64,000 nucleotides of DNA from Salvelinus alpinus (Eukaryota; Chordata; Actinopteri; Salmoniformes; Salmonidae), in contig NC_092099.1 in assembly GCF_045679555.1 (NCBI RefSeq), positions 14,460,076-14,524,075 of the forward strand. Direction: 5' to 3'. The notes under the pieces were generated by a model. That model saw only the letters and a program-made list of their open reading frames with translations, ran no database searches and was not told the DNA's origin. How positions within the stretch are numbered: the first letter of the stretch is position 1; every line of letters starts with the position of its first letter. Below are positions 1 to 43,555 of this stretch, piece by piece. Both the position numbers and the translations under genes were made by a program.

Positions 1-75
1 GTTTGCTTGATCCCATTTCACTGTAAGGTTGTAACTGTTGTATTCGGCACATGTGACAAATAACATTTGATTTGA
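1..75 (+). mobile_element. L2-like LINE 3' end
   Basis: This matches the 3' tail of the LINE copy at 1402-2763: 'cactgtaaggt', 'tgtattcggc', 'catgtgacaaata' and a terminal tttga repeat. Only the last part lies in the window. Confidence 0.7.
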
Positions 76-681
76 AGGTCAAGGGTCAGCCCCTAGCAGA
101 GTGCAGTAAAGACTCAGATGGTAATCTCTTACCAGGTTTCCGGGAATATAAAACAGCTTACTTCTTCAGGTTAACAGCCACTTGTGTACCCTGATGATAC
201 TTTAAAGTTGTGATCAGAATTGACCTGCTCTGCCCTTCATAGTCAAATGCATATACAGATGCCGTATCTGTAATGAATACTCAGGGAGAAAAAGGTGTAG
301 ATTCACACGCAGATCGCGGTAGGTGTTTATTTCACCTTCACAGAAGGCAGGAACCATGGTCACAGGCAGGCAATGGTCATACACAGGTAGGCAAACAGGC
401 AAGTGAATCATAACTAGGACTGAAGGCTATAACTGGTTCTCACAAGCGTGCTAGGAAAAGGCTTAGTAGAGTCAAAACGAACAATACCTCACAAAGGCAC
501 AAACAGAATGAATTGAACTAAATAAGGAGCTGATGAGACCAGGTGAGTAATTAACACAGGTGAAATCAATGAACAAAAATGAAAGACAGGGCTACGTTCG
601 AGAACACAAAGAAACAGGGCTACGTTCAAAAACACAACAGAACAGAACACAAGGTTGACTAAGAAAATAAATGTAGAACCT
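76..681. other. Intergenic stretch, no gene seen
   Basis: No supported gene or known repeat is seen. A short tandem echo ('gggctacgttc..aacacaa') occurs at 591-640. Confidence 0.4.
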
Positions 682-960
682 TACAGTGTCTTAATTTGAT
701 AATCCTGATGTTGTTGCAGGAATCTTCCTGTACAGCAGGACATGCAAACTTGTAGTGTATTCTAGGTTTAAAAAGGCTTGTAAAGTTTGGAATTTCCACG
801 TAAAAATGTCAGACTTGATTTGCCCTTTCAAAAAATGTATTAACCCATACATTTTTCCCCCATTAATTATAATTTACATAACAATGTACATTTGCTGTTG
901 CTACAGGATTATATTCCTCCTGTGTGAAACTGTCTCAAATTAAGATATGGCATCTGTAAG
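682..960 (-). mobile_element. Short non-autonomous DNA transposon (salmonid MITE), copy 1
   Basis: This 280-bp element has related ends ('caaattaagat..catctgta' at the right end, its complement at the left) and no coding capacity. A better-preserved copy is at 15191-15441, with ends TACAGATCTAGGGTCTTAAT and AAGATCCTACATCTGTA. Confidence 0.6.
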
Positions 961-968
961 AGATGTAA

Positions 969-2880
969 CATACAATGAGTATACCAAACATTAGGAACAC
1001 ATTCCTAATATGGAGTTGCACCCCCCTTTGCCCTCAGAACAGCCTCAATTCGTCGTGGCATGGTCTCTACAAGGTGTCAAAAGCATTCCACAGTGATGCT
1101 GGCCCATGTTGACTCCAATGCTTCCCACAGTTGTGTCAAGTTGGCTGGATGTCCTTTGGATGGTGGACCATTGTTGAAACTTATGTGAAACTGTTGAGCG
1201 TGAAGAACCAGCAGTGTTGAAGTTCTTGACAAAAACCGGTGTGCCTGGCACCTACTATCATACCCCGTTCAAAGGCACTTAAATATTTGATCTTGCCCAT
1301 TCATCCTCTGAAAGGCACACAAACACAACCCATGTCTCAATTGTCTTAAAGCTTAAAAATCCTTCTTTAACCTGTCTCCTCCCCTTCAGCTGCACTGATT
1401 GAATGCTGTTCATTGACTACAGCTCAGTGTTCAACACCATAGTGCCCACGGAGCTCATCACTAAGCTAAAGACCCTGGGACTAAACATCTACCTCTGCAA
1501 CTGGATCCTGGACTTCCTGACGGGCCGCCCCCAGGTGGTAAGGGTAGGCAACAACACATCTGCCACGCTGATCTTCAACACTGGGGCCCCTCAGGGGTGT
1601 GTACTTAGTCCCCTCCTGTACTGCTTGTTCACCCACAACTGCGTGGCCAAACACGACTCCAACACCATCATTAAGTTTGCTGACGACACAACAGTGGTAG
1701 GCCTGATTACCGACAACGATGAGACAGCCTATAGGGAGGAGGTCTGAGACCTGGCAGTGTGGTGCCAGGACAACAACCTCTCCCTCAATGTGAGCAAGAC
1801 AAAGGAGCTGATCGTGGACTACAGGAAAAGGCGGGCCGAACAGGCCCCCATTAATATTGACGGTGCTGTAGTGGAGCGGGTCGAGAGTTTCAAGTTCCTT
1901 GGTGTCCACATCACCAACAAACTATCATGGTCCAAACACACCAAGACAGTCATTAAGAGGGCACGACAACACCTTTTCCCCCTCAGGAGATTGAAAAGAT
2001 TTGGCATGGGTCCCAGATCCTCAAAAGGTTCTACAGCTGCACCATCGAGAGCATCCTGACCGGTTGCATTGCCGCCTGGTATGGCAACTGCTCGGCATCT
2101 GACGGTAAGGCGCCACAGTGGGTAGACACCTTGTAGAGTCCATTCCCCGACAAATTGAGGCGGTTCTGAGGGCAAAAGGGGGTGCAACTCAATCTCAAGC
2201 TTCCTGCCGTCCAGGATCTAAAAACTAGGCGGTGTCAGAGGAAAGCCCCCAAAAATTGTCAGAGAATCCAGTCACCCAAGTCATAGACTGTTTTCTCTGC
2301 TACCGCACTGCAAGCAGTACCGGAGCGCCAAGTCTAGGACCAAAAGGCTCCATAACAGCTTCTATCCACAAGCCATAAGACTGCTGAACAATTAATCAAA
2401 CGGCCACGTGACTATTTACATTGACATCCCCACCCCCCTTGCATTTGTTTTGTACACTGCTGCTACTTGCTGTTTATTATCCATGCATAGTCACTTCACC
2501 CCTACCTCCATGTACAAATTACCTCGACTAACCTGTACCCCCGCACATTGATTCGGTACTGGTACCCCCTGTATATAGTCTCGTTATTGTTATTTTATTG
2601 TGTTACTTTTTATAATTTATTACTTTAGTTTATTTGGTAAATATTTTCTTAACTCTATTTCTTGAACTGCATTGTTGGTTAAGCGCTTGTAAGTAAGCAT
2701 TTCACAGTAAGGTCTACACTTGTTGTATTCGGCGCATGTGACAAATAAAGTTTGATTTGATTTAAAGTGGATTTAACGAGTGACATCAATAAGGGATCAT
2801 AGCTTTCACCTCGATTTACCTGGTCAGTCTATGTCATGGAAAGAGCAGGTGTCCTTAATGTTTTGTATACTCAGTGTATA
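969..2880 (+). mobile_element. Tc1-type MITE split by a LINE insertion
   Basis: The ends are inverted repeats of about 30 bp (left 'gagtataccaaacatta', right 'taatgttttgtatactc'). Sequence outside 1402-2763 matches the uninterrupted copy at 24476-24980 along its length. It is about 500 bp without the insert and non-coding. Confidence 0.75.
1402..2763 (+). mobile_element. 5'-truncated L2-like LINE inside the MITE
   Basis: This is the 3' half of a CR1/L2-group non-LTR element. It carries reverse-transcriptase motifs [24 protein letters not shown] and FADDTTVVG (1403-1747), an in-frame TGA at 1745-1747, then RT C-terminal sequence (FKFLGVHITNKLSW) and a 3' tail ending in ttgatttga. It is broken by at least one stop and frame loss after about 2040. 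It inserted between 'gattga' and 'agtgga' of the MITE, so it is the younger element. Confidence 0.8.
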
Positions 2881-3744
2881 TATTTATGAGGTGTGTCTGT
2901 CATTGAGGGATATCATTGCTCCATGGTACACAGCAGAATAGGAACCTTGCTCACTCATGTGTATATATCCATGAATCCCAACTTCAATACGTGCAAGTTA
3001 AGTTTGTGGATTTATCCCAGTTCACTACAGTCTGACTGTGCTATTAACCATTGTTCACATATCCCTAGTTCCCTACGGCTCATTACACAAAGCTTAGCTG
3101 CACTGAAATGAAAAAAGAAGACATCTCAGTCTGGAGGCTTGAGGATTTTGACCAAACAGAACAAATCAGCAAAAGCTGACACAATCCCAAAGTTTTTTGA
3201 AAGAAATAAAGTCAAACATGTATTTCTGGCACTCCTCGCAGACTCAGCGGACTATGATAAGCTCTGCCATCTATGAAAACAACTTGCAAACCTTTTGCTG
3301 ACAAATTTAAGACTGTTTGAGGCAGGTTCATTAACCCATTGATTACCATAGGACAGAGGCATTATCCACACACAATGAGGAAGACCAGATGAGCTAAATT
3401 CTGATCGCATGACAACCACTGTAGGATCCGTTGGTGTGTAAGAGTGAAAGTTTATTGGTCCTTAAGACATCAACACTTCCTCCCTTTTCCTTTAGCCTTG
3501 TATTTAGTCAAATACAGATGGCAGGGATGGAGTTACATTACGGGGGTTGAAATTGAAATCCATTTTTCAGTTTTGTCGTGGCAAACTGTAGAGCAAAGGT
3601 TTATACAGATTAGTTACCCATACATTATACACCACTCATTAAAATCATGACTTCATGCAACCAGATCAAAAGATATGAGATGCTTGGAGGCATCTTTATA
3701 ATGTCAACAGTGCTGAAACCCAACCCCATTCGGCCCTCCTCTCT
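2881..3744. other. Stretch upstream of col28a1, no gene seen
   Basis: Short ORFs here (up to 72 codons) show no family features. Nothing else is recognised before the TATA box at 3745. Confidence 0.4.
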
Positions 3745-3957
3745 TATAAAGGAGGAGGGAGAGGCTCAGGGGCTCACAGACACACTGGGTCTCAGGATGT
3801 CTATCACTGCTGCTACACACTCAGGAAGCTAACTGGAACCTTCCATCACTGCTGTTCTTCTCTAACTACCTGCACAAAACCAGCATTTTGGACATTGCAC
3901 AAGCCTACCTCACCTGGATCTGCAGCTCGCAAAAAAGGCTTTGGATTGTGAGTCTTC
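3745..3957 (+). promoter_or_regulatory. Candidate col28a1 TATA box and untranslated first exon
   Basis: A TATAAA at 3745-3750 is followed about 25-30 bp later by a possible start of transcription near 3775. A possible donor, gtgagt, begins at 3958. The coding exon at 4441 could then be reached through a polypyrimidine tract at about 4417-4431 ending in GAG, which is not a strong acceptor. The promoter is a guess from position and motif only. Confidence 0.35.
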
Positions 3958-4203
3958 AATGGAGTTTTGCTCAGTAAAAAGATGCCTAATGCCTATATGC
4001 ATTCTTAAAAATGAAATAGTGGGAAGGTGTCTGATACAAAATCTTAACATTTCAGATTAAAAACTAGTGCTACTTTATTTTAGATGAATCTGATGACTCG
4101 TTGTGCACTAATCTTGTGCACAAATATACATTTTCAAATACTCCATGTTGAGCAATCGTGTTGTCCTCACTGAACATGAAGTAATTTGGTAGATAAATAA
4201 CAC

Positions 4204-4365
4204 GGTCCCGTGTGGCTCAGTTGGTAGAGCATGGCGCTTGCAACGCCAGGGTTGTGGGTTCATTCCCCATGGGGGGACCAGGATGAATATGTATGAACTT
4301 TCCAATTTGAAAGTCGCTCTGGATAAGAGCGTCTGCTAAATGACTTAAATGTAAATGTAAAATAA
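4204..4365 (+). mobile_element. tRNA-derived SINE
   Basis: The head resembles a tRNA with A box (gtggctcagttggtagagc) and B box (ggttgtgggttcattcc). A unique body and an 'aaatgtaaatgtaa' tail follow. It is a SINE and not a tRNA gene, because no acceptor stem closes and a SINE body follows. It lies just before col28a1 exon 1. Confidence 0.75.
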
Positions 4366-4440
4366 ATCATGTAGATGGTTGTTTAAATGTAAAAATTCTC
4401 CAAACTTTATCCTTGGTTGTCTCTCTCTGCTGGAGGGACA

Positions 4441-35299
<30,859 letters not shown>

Positions 35300-36165
35300 A
35301 ACAGGCAGATGATCAATCAACTCATCAGAACAATCTGCCATGGAACCAACTAAACAAAGTGCAGAGGATTCTTTGAACAGTGTTTAATAATAGTCTACTA
35401 CTGATATCTAAATATGGTATATTTACAACAGGCATTTATCATTGGAAATAGTGTTATTTTGCAGCTCTCTGTGTCTCTCTCTTGAGGTGTAGAGAATAAG
35501 GGAGGGACATGCCACTTCTAGATTTCATGAAGTTCCCTTTCTTTTCAGATGTATGGTTATCTGTGGACTTTATTTACGGAAGTCTGAATTTGTGAAGAAA
35601 ATATAACGTTGCTATGGTAACTGTTTTATTACATTTGAAAAGTGATCCTATACCTTACTCTTATTATATTGATGTTGGATTAACTAATCCATTCAATACC
35701 TCAATGTTACTCAACCTTAAGCTGTACTGAACAAAGGGGATAGGTTCAAGCCCAGCTTTTGTCATTTCAGGTTTACCTGAGAAAAACATCACACAATACA
35801 ATTCTCATACTTCTTAGCCGTAAGCACATTGTGCTGCATTATGCTGTCCCACAATATCGTCTTATAATATAGGGATAGTCTTCTAGAATACATAATTTTT
35901 TTTGTAGTATATGTTTGAATACAGTAAAAAAGGTGCTGTAATTATTTTTCTTGTTTGTTTAATGATATGAATTAGTCCGTTTTAGGGTCACATACGCCAG
36001 GCCTATAAGTGACAGTATGCAACTTGACCTATGTATTTTTCTTCCAAAGGGTTTTGGGAAATCGCACGTTGCTGTTGATGAAAAAGCTAACTTTGAAATG
36101 AATCAATTTTTTTACATGTGGACTGGTTTTGATGATTTTGTTTTGTATTTGTTTTTATTGATTGA
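35300..36165. other. col28a1 3' untranslated region and flank
   Basis: AT-rich sequence without AATAAA. The part from about 36010 to 36160 reappears near 54345-54500. No other feature is seen. Confidence 0.5.
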
Positions 36166-36172
36166 AAAAGGA

Positions 36173-36355
<183 letters not shown>

Positions 36356-36535
36356 GACAGCCAACTTCACAAAACTGTGGGAAGCTTTGGAGTCAACATG
36401 GGCCAGCATCCCTGTAGAACGCTTTCTACACCTTTTAGCGTCCATGTCCTGACGAATTGAGGCTGTTCTGAGGGCAAAAGAGGGTGCAACTCAATATTAG
36501 GAAGGTGTTCCTAATGTTTTGTACACTCAGTGTAT
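36356..36535 (-). mobile_element. Tc1-type MITE fragment
   Basis: This is the reverse complement of the 5' third of the MITE at 969 and 24476, ending 'aatgttttgtacactcagtg'. Its inner end abuts the GATA array, which may have grown at the breakpoint. Confidence 0.7.
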
Positions 36536-37409
36536 TTGGCCTTGCATTTTAGGTTATTGTCCTGCTGAAAGGTGAATTTGTCTCCCAGTGTCTGTTGGAA
36601 ACAGACTGAACCAGGTTTTCCTCTAGGACTTTGCCTGTGCTTGGCTCTATTTCTGTTCTTTTTATCCTAAAAAACTCCCTAGTCCTTGCTGATGACAAGC
36701 ATACTCATAACATGATGTAGAACCACCATGCTTGAAAATATGAAGAGTGGTACTCAGTGATGTGCTGTGTTCGATTTGCCCCAAACATAATGCTTTGTAT
36801 TGAGGTCAAAACGTAAATGTCTTTGCCACATGTTTTGCAGTATTACTTTAATGCCTTATTGCAAACAGGATGCATGTATAGTGACTGGGTGTATTGATAC
36901 ACCATCAAAAGTGTAATTAATAGCTTCACCATGATCAAAGGGATATTCAATGTCTGCTTTTTTTACCCATCTAACAATAGGTGCCATTCTTTGCGAGTCA
37001 TTGGAAAATGTTTCTAGTCTTTGTCGTTGAATCTGTGCTCGACTAAAGGACCTTACAGATAATTGTATGTATGGGGTACAGAGATGGGGTAGTCATTCAA
37101 AAATCATGTTAACACCATTATTGCACACAAAATTAGTCTGATTAATCTGACTTATTAAAGAACATTTTTACTCATGAAGTTATTTAGGCTTGCCATAACA
37201 AAGGGGTTGAATACTTATTGACTCAAGACATTTCAGCTTTTAGTTTATTAATTTGTACAAAATTCTAAAAACATAATTCCCCTTTGACATTATGGGGCAT
37301 TGTGTGTAGATCAGTGACACAAATATATCTATTTTAAATTCAAGGTTGTGATACAACAAAATGTGAAAAAATTAAAGAGGTGTGAATACTTTCTGAAGGC
37401 ACTGATTCT
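36536..37409 (-). mobile_element. Tc1-related element, decayed
   Basis: The right end 'gtgaatactttctgaaggcactg' is the inverted terminal repeat of the 17446 family. Matching internal blocks run backwards ('ctgtaaggtc' and 'cattattgcacac' regions). There is no open transposase frame. Confidence 0.6.
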
Positions 37410-37649
37410 TGAAGAATAAATGCCTCATGAGCTTAGTTCAACTGTCCCCATCAGAATCCAAAATATAAGCTTGTTTTACAAACACTGCATAGCCTCAAAA
37501 CATGGTTCAAACTATAATTTAGAAAATATCACGGATGGTCAGTCCTTGCACCCATAGCTCTGTCTATGAATTTGAGAGCAGTTTACCGAAACAGTGGTTA
37601 TTGTTTGAACAGCAGATTGCCCCTTTAACCAAGCTCCATGCTCTACCCA
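37410..37649. other. Short stretch before the intact LINE
   Basis: Nothing recognised. Confidence 0.3.
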
Positions 37650-40600
37650 AAAGATGGCGCCGACCGAGATGGCCGCCTCGCTTCGCGTTCCTTGGAAAAT
37701 ATGCAGTATTTTGTTTTTTTATGTGTTATTTCTTACATCGGTACCCCAGGTAATCTTAGGTTTCATTACATACAGTCGGGAGGAACTACTGAATATACGA
37801 TTAACGTCAACTCACCATCGTTATAACCAGGAATATGACTTTCCCGAAACGGATCCAGTGTTTTGCCTTCCACCCAATACAATGGATCTGATCCCAGCCG
37901 GGGACCCTATGCGACGCCGTAAAAGGGGCAAACGTAGCGGTCTCTTGGTCAGGCTTCGGAGACGGGCACATCGCGCTCCACTCCCTAGCATACTACTCGC
38001 CAATGTCCAGTCTCTTGACAATAAGGTTGATGAAATCCGAGCACGGGTAACATTCCAGAGAGACATCAGGGATTGCAACGTGCTCTGCTTCACGGAAACA
38101 TGGCTAACTCAAGAGACGCTAACGGAGTCGGTGCAGCCAGCTGGTTTCTTCACGCATCGCACCGACAGAAACATACATCTTTCTGGTAAGAAGAGGGGCG
38201 GGGGGGTATGCCTTATGATTAACGAGACGTGGTGTGATCATCATAACAACACACAGGAACTCAAGTCATTCTGTTCACCTGATCTAGAACTCCTCACAAT
38301 CAAATGTCGACCGCATTATCTACCAAGGGAATTCTCTTCGATCATAATCACAGCCGTATATATTCCCCCCCAAGCAGACACATCGATGGCCCTGAACGAA
38401 CTTTATCTGACTCTTTGTAAACTGGAAACCACACACCCTGAGGCTGCATTCATCGTAGCTGGGGATTTTAACAAGGCTAATCTAAAAACAAAACTCCCTA
38501 AATTCTATCAGCATATCGATTGTGCTACCAGGGCTGGTAAAACCCTGGATCATTGTTATACTAACTTCCGCGACGCATATAAGGCCCTCTCCCGCCCTCC
38601 TTTCGGAAAAGCTGACCACGACTCCATTTTGTTGATTCCAGCCTACAAACAGAAACTAAAACAACAAGCTCCCGCGCTCAGGTCTGTTCAACGCTGGTCC
38701 GACCAATCTGATTCCACGCTTCAAGACTGCTTCGATCACGCGGATTGGAATATGTTCCGCATTGCGTCCAACAACAACATGGACGAATATGCTGATTCGG
38801 TGAGCGAGTTCATTAGGAAGTGCATTGACGATGTCGTACCCACAGCAACGATTAAAACATTCCCAAACCAGAAACCGTGGATTGACGGCAGCATTCGCGT
38901 GAAACTGAAAGCGCGAACCACTGCTTTTAACCAGGGCAAGGTGACCGGAAACATGACCGAATACAAACAGTGTAGCTATTCTCTCCGCAAGGCAATCAAA
39001 CAGGCTAAGTCCCAGTACAGAGACAAAATAGAGTCGCAATTCAACAGCTCAGACACAAGAGGTATGTGGCAGGGTCTACAGTCTATCACGGATTACAAAA
39101 AGAAAACCAGCCCCGTCGCGGACCAGGATGTCTTGCTCCCAGACAGGCTAAATAACTTTTTTGCCCGCTTTGAGGACAATACAGTGCCACTGACACGGCC
39201 CGCTACCAAAACCTGCGGGCTCTCCTTCACTGCAGCCGAGGTGAGTAAAACATTTAAACGTGTTAACCCTCGCAAGGCTGCAGGCCCAGACGGCATTCCC
39301 AGCCGCGTCCTCAGAGCATGCGCAGACCAGCTGGCTGGTGTGTTTACGGACATATTCAATCAATCCTTATCCCAGTCTGCTGTTCCCACATGCTTCAAGA
39401 GGGCCACCATTGTTCCTGTTCCCAAGAAAGCTAAGGTAACTGAGCTAAACGACTACCGCCCCGTAGCACTCACTTCCGTCATCATGAAGTGCTTTGAGAG
39501 ACTAGTCAAGGACCATATCACCTCCACCCTACCGGACACCCTAGACCCACTCCAATTTGCTTACCGACCCAATAGGTCCACAGACGACGCAATCGCAACC
39601 ACACTGCACACTGCCCTAACCCATCTGGACAAGAGGAATACCTATGTGAGAATGCTGTTCATCGATTACAGCTCAGCATTTAACACCATAGTACCCTCCA
39701 AACTCGTCATCAAGCTCGAGACCCTGGGTCTCGACCCCGCCCTGTGCAACTGGGTCCTGGACTTCCTGACGGGCCGCCCCCAGGTGGTGAGGGTAGGTAA
39801 CAACATCTCCACCCCGCTGATCCTCAACACTGGGGCCCCACAAGGGTGCGTTCTGAGCCCTCTCCTGTACTCCCTGTTCACCCACGACTGCGTGGCCATG
39901 CACGCCTCCAACTCAATCATCAAGTTTGCGGATGACACTACAGTGGTAGGCTTGATTACCAACAACGACGAGACGGCCTACAGGGAGGAGGTGAGGGCCC
40001 TCGGAGTGTGGTGTCAGGAAAATAACCTCACACTCAACGTCAACAAAACAAAGGAGATGATTGTGGACTTCAGGAAACAGCAGAGGGAGCACCCCCCTAT
40101 CCACATCGACGGGTCAGTAGTGGAGAAGGTGGAAAGTTTTAAGTTCCTCGGTGTACACATCACGGACAAACTGAATTGGTCCACCCACACAGACAGCGTT
40201 GTGAAGAAGGCGCAGCAGCGCCTCTTCAACCTCAGGAGGCTGAAGAAATTCGGCTTGTCACCAAAAGCACTCACAAACTTCTACAGATGCACAATCGAGA
40301 GCATCCTGTCGGGCTGTATCACCGCCTGGTACGGCAACTGCTCCGCCCACAACCGTAAGGCTCTCCAGAGGGTAGTGAGGTCTGCAGAACGCATCACCGG
40401 GGGCAAACTACCTGCCCTCCAGGACACCTACACCACCCGATGTCACAGGAAGGCCATAAAGATCATCAAGGACAACAACCACCCAAGCCACTGCCTGTTC
40501 ACCCCGCTATCATCCAGAAGGCGAGGTCAGTACAGGTGCATCAAAGCAGGGACCGAGAGACTGAAAAACAGCTTCTATCTCAAGGCCATCAGACTGTTAA

Positions 40601-41157
40601 ACAGCCACCACTAACATTTAGCGGCCGCTGCCAACATACTGACTCAACTCCAGCCACTTTAAAAATGGGAATTGATGGAAATTATGTAAAAATGTACCAC
40701 TAGCCACTTTAAACAATGCCACTTAATATAATGTTTACATACCCTACATTACCCATCTCATATGTATATGTATATACTGTACTCTATATCATCTACTGCA
40801 TCTTGCCATCTTTATGTAATACATGTACCACTAGCCACTTTAAACTATGCCACTTTATGTTTACATACCCTACAGTACTCATCTCATATGTATATACCGT
40901 ACTCTATACCATCTACTGCATCTTGCCTATGCCGTTCTGTACCATCACTCATTCATATATCTTTATGTACATATTCTTTATCCCTTTACACTTGTGTGTA
41001 TAAGGTAGTAGTTGTGGAATTGTTAGGTTAGATTACTTGTTGTTATTACTGCATTGTCGGAACTAGAAGCACAAGCATTTCGCTACACTCGCATTAACAT
41101 CTGCTAACCATGTGTATGTGACTAATAAAATTTGATTTGATTTGATTTGATTGATTT
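37650..41157 (+). mobile_element. L2-like LINE, full length with intact ORF
   Basis: A single open frame of 986 codons (37654-40614) encodes an N-terminal basic region, an APE-type endonuclease (LANVQSLDNK, FTETWL, AGDFNKA, KADHDS; residues of about 115-330) and a reverse transcriptase (residues of about 540-800: [53 protein letters not shown]). A C-terminal part ([14 protein letters not shown]) follows. The 3' end carries direct repeats ('ccactagccactttaaac' blocks at about 40696-40860) and finishes in (tttga)n. No stop or frameshift was seen, so it may be a recent insertion. It belongs to the CR1/L2 group by motif; the exact clade needs a tree. Confidence 0.9.
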
Positions 41158-41884
41158 GAACCCTCCCCATGTGCCTTTTGTGTTCGTTCTTCAACTGTGA
41201 ATAAATATAATTTTGGGATTCTTATCTCCGTCTCCTCATTGCATTCTGACTGATGCCTGATAGTGGCAGCAATAAACCTGATCTAGCCTATCATACAGTC
41301 CAACCTAGTCCATCCTTCGTTTAAGTAAGCCCTCCACCTTTTTGATCTATAAAAGAAGAGTGTCACAGGCCTGTTTGTGTGTGTGTGTGTGGTTCTATAG
41401 AGTAGATGTGCTGTGTGTGTTCTCTTTCAATTGCTTTTTTCGGTATCTCACTATGGGGAACCGGTGACCACATAGAAGCTCCAATCACACAAAGTCGGAC
41501 GGACAGAATCACTGCTTTCCTGCTTAATTGTTTGCCAGGACTCGCTGCGGAGTGTAGGATTACAGCTTCTTGTCGAGAGAATTGAGTACTTTTACTGAAA
41601 GGAAAAGTTTGCTTCTCAGGCTCCAGTCAAAGCTGGCACAACATGGCTAGCCTTCATCCAACTAGCCCTCTTAGCTACCTGCTTTGGGATGCTTTTTCCA
41701 CACCACGGTGGAAGAGAGAAAGGAGACTTTTGAGATTTGGTTAGCCAATGTGGCAAGGCAAGGCTAACCTAGCTAGCTCACCGAAAACTTACGCCATGCA
41801 CTTTTTCTTCATCTAGCCTTCGAATGCCAAGATTAGCTAGCTACACAGCTAAGCGTCAGCCAGCAGATGCATAGCCCGTACTTC
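41158..41884. other. Intergenic stretch, no gene seen
   Basis: Contains a (tg)n run at about 41376-41392. No coding sequence is recognised. Confidence 0.4.
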
Positions 41885-42308
41885 TGTTATGGGATTTCTA
41901 TGAATAATGACTAAATTATGTATACATTTAACTAGAAATATAACTAACATAATTATATCCTGTCTGATGAAGAATGTTTGTCCATAAGAAAGAGGGACTG
42001 TTAGTAGGCAAGGAACTGTAGCAGACAACTTGTGACCACTGTGAAACTGATAACAGAGAAGAATGTCTCCCCACCTGTAGGGGAGAAACCTTGGGCTTGT
42101 AGTAGATTGTATAACAGGTGGCAGGCAATGTATGAGAAGGACTTGTGAACTATATTGTCATTGTATTAGAGGAGGAGGGACACTTATGATGAAATGTGAG
42201 GTATATAAACCAATGTACAGGAAATGATAGGCAGAGCGCTCTCGTAATTACATTTTCTGACTATTGTGGCTGGGCCTCCGTCTGATTCATTTCAACCAGT
42301 TTCTTACA
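41885..42308 (+). mobile_element. Candidate retroviral-type solo LTR
   Basis: A 424-bp segment begins TGTTATGGG and ends TTCTTACA. A TATA-like 'tataaacc' is at about 42203 and the downstream layout is U3-R-U5-like. Flanking pentamers are similar but not identical. No internal region is present, so it is a fossil if real. Confidence 0.4.
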
Positions 42309-42368
42309 AATTCTGGGTTTCAGGCTGAGTAATTAATTAAATTGGGTATCATCAACACTGATAAATTA

Positions 42369-42945
42369 TCAGTGTTGATGACCAGCCTCTCTCAGCCTAT
42401 TGCGGACAGTCTGAGCACTGATGGAGGGATTGTGCGGTCCTGGTGTAACTCGGGCAGTTGTTGGTGCCATCTTGTACCTGTACCACAAGTGTGATGTTCG
42501 GATGTACCGATCCTGTGCAGGTGTTGTTACACGTGATCTGCCACTGTGAGGACGATCAGCTGTCCGTCCTGTCTCCCTGTAGCGCTGTCTTAGCCGTCTC
42601 AAAGTATGGACATTGCATTTATTGCCCTGGCCACATCTGCAGTTCTCATGCCTCCTTGCAGCATGCCTAAGGCACGTTCACGGAGATGAGCAGGGACCCT
42701 GGGCATCTCTCTTTTGGTGTTTTTCAGAGTCAGTAGAACGGCATCTTTAGTGTCCTAAGTTTTCATAACTGTGACCTTAATTGCCTACCGTCTGTAAGCT
42801 GTTAGTGTCTTAACGACCATTCCGCAGGTGCATGTTCATTAATTGTTTATGGTTCATTGAACAAGCATGGGAAACAGTGTTTAAACCCTTTACAATGAAG
42901 ATCTGTGAAGTTCTTTGGATTTTTACCCTCTGTCATGGCATTGAA
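42369..42945 (-). mobile_element. Tc1-like element, DNA-binding-half fragment
   Basis: The minus strand at 42602-42369 reads MRRLRQRYRETGRTADRPHS and onwards to SISAQTVRNRLREAG, the helix-turn-helix region of the family at 7772 and 50437. The catalytic half is absent. Confidence 0.75.
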
Positions 42946-43085
42946 TGTATTTGTTCTCATACCGCTGCTGCCATTTCAATGGCATTTGAGAACATGTTTG
43001 AAACTTGAACACTCCTAGATCCATTCGAACAACTGACTGGAGAAATAAGGTAATCAATGTATTTTGTTGGGGCCCAATCTAAATC

Positions 43086-43456
43086 TGTCACGATCATTTG
43101 TAGAAACGGACCAAGGCGCAGCGAATGTTGAGTTCCACATAATTTATTAATAGTGAAACTTACCAAAAACAATAAACAATAAACTAATAACGAAAGTGAC
43201 GACAATGGAGTGCTGATACAACTACCCATAAACAATAGCCCACAACCCACAGGTGGGAAAAAGGCTACCTAAATATGATCCCCAATTAGAGACAACGATT
43301 ACCAGCTGCCTCTAATTGGGAATCATACAAAATCACCAACATGGAAAAACAAAACTAGAACCCCACATAGAAATAATAAACTAGACTAACCCCCCAGTCA
43401 CGCCCTGACCTACTCCACCATAGAAAATAAGGACTCTCTATGGTCAGGACGTGACA
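43086..43456 (-). mobile_element. Solo LTR, minus orientation
   Basis: A 371-bp segment beginning TGTCACG and ending ACGTGACA, flanked by the exact 5-bp duplication aaatc (43081-43085, 43457-43461). Its reverse complement resembles the LTR of the 8923 element ('aattagaggcagctgg' block). No internal region remains. Fossil. Confidence 0.75.
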
Positions 43457-43555
43457 AAATCTAAACAAATTTCACACATATATTAGTAGGCTATATGGAA
43501 AGACAAGATTCAGTTGCGAATAGTCTGGAGGAGTGGGACTGGGAATATTATCAAG

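Noticed and set aside
4204-4276. tRNA gene
   Set aside because: A and B boxes are present but a SINE body and tail follow and the acceptor stem does not close.
37654-40614. Host gene with endonuclease and reverse transcriptase
   Set aside because: Motif order, 3' tail repeat and a second decayed copy in the window show a LINE.
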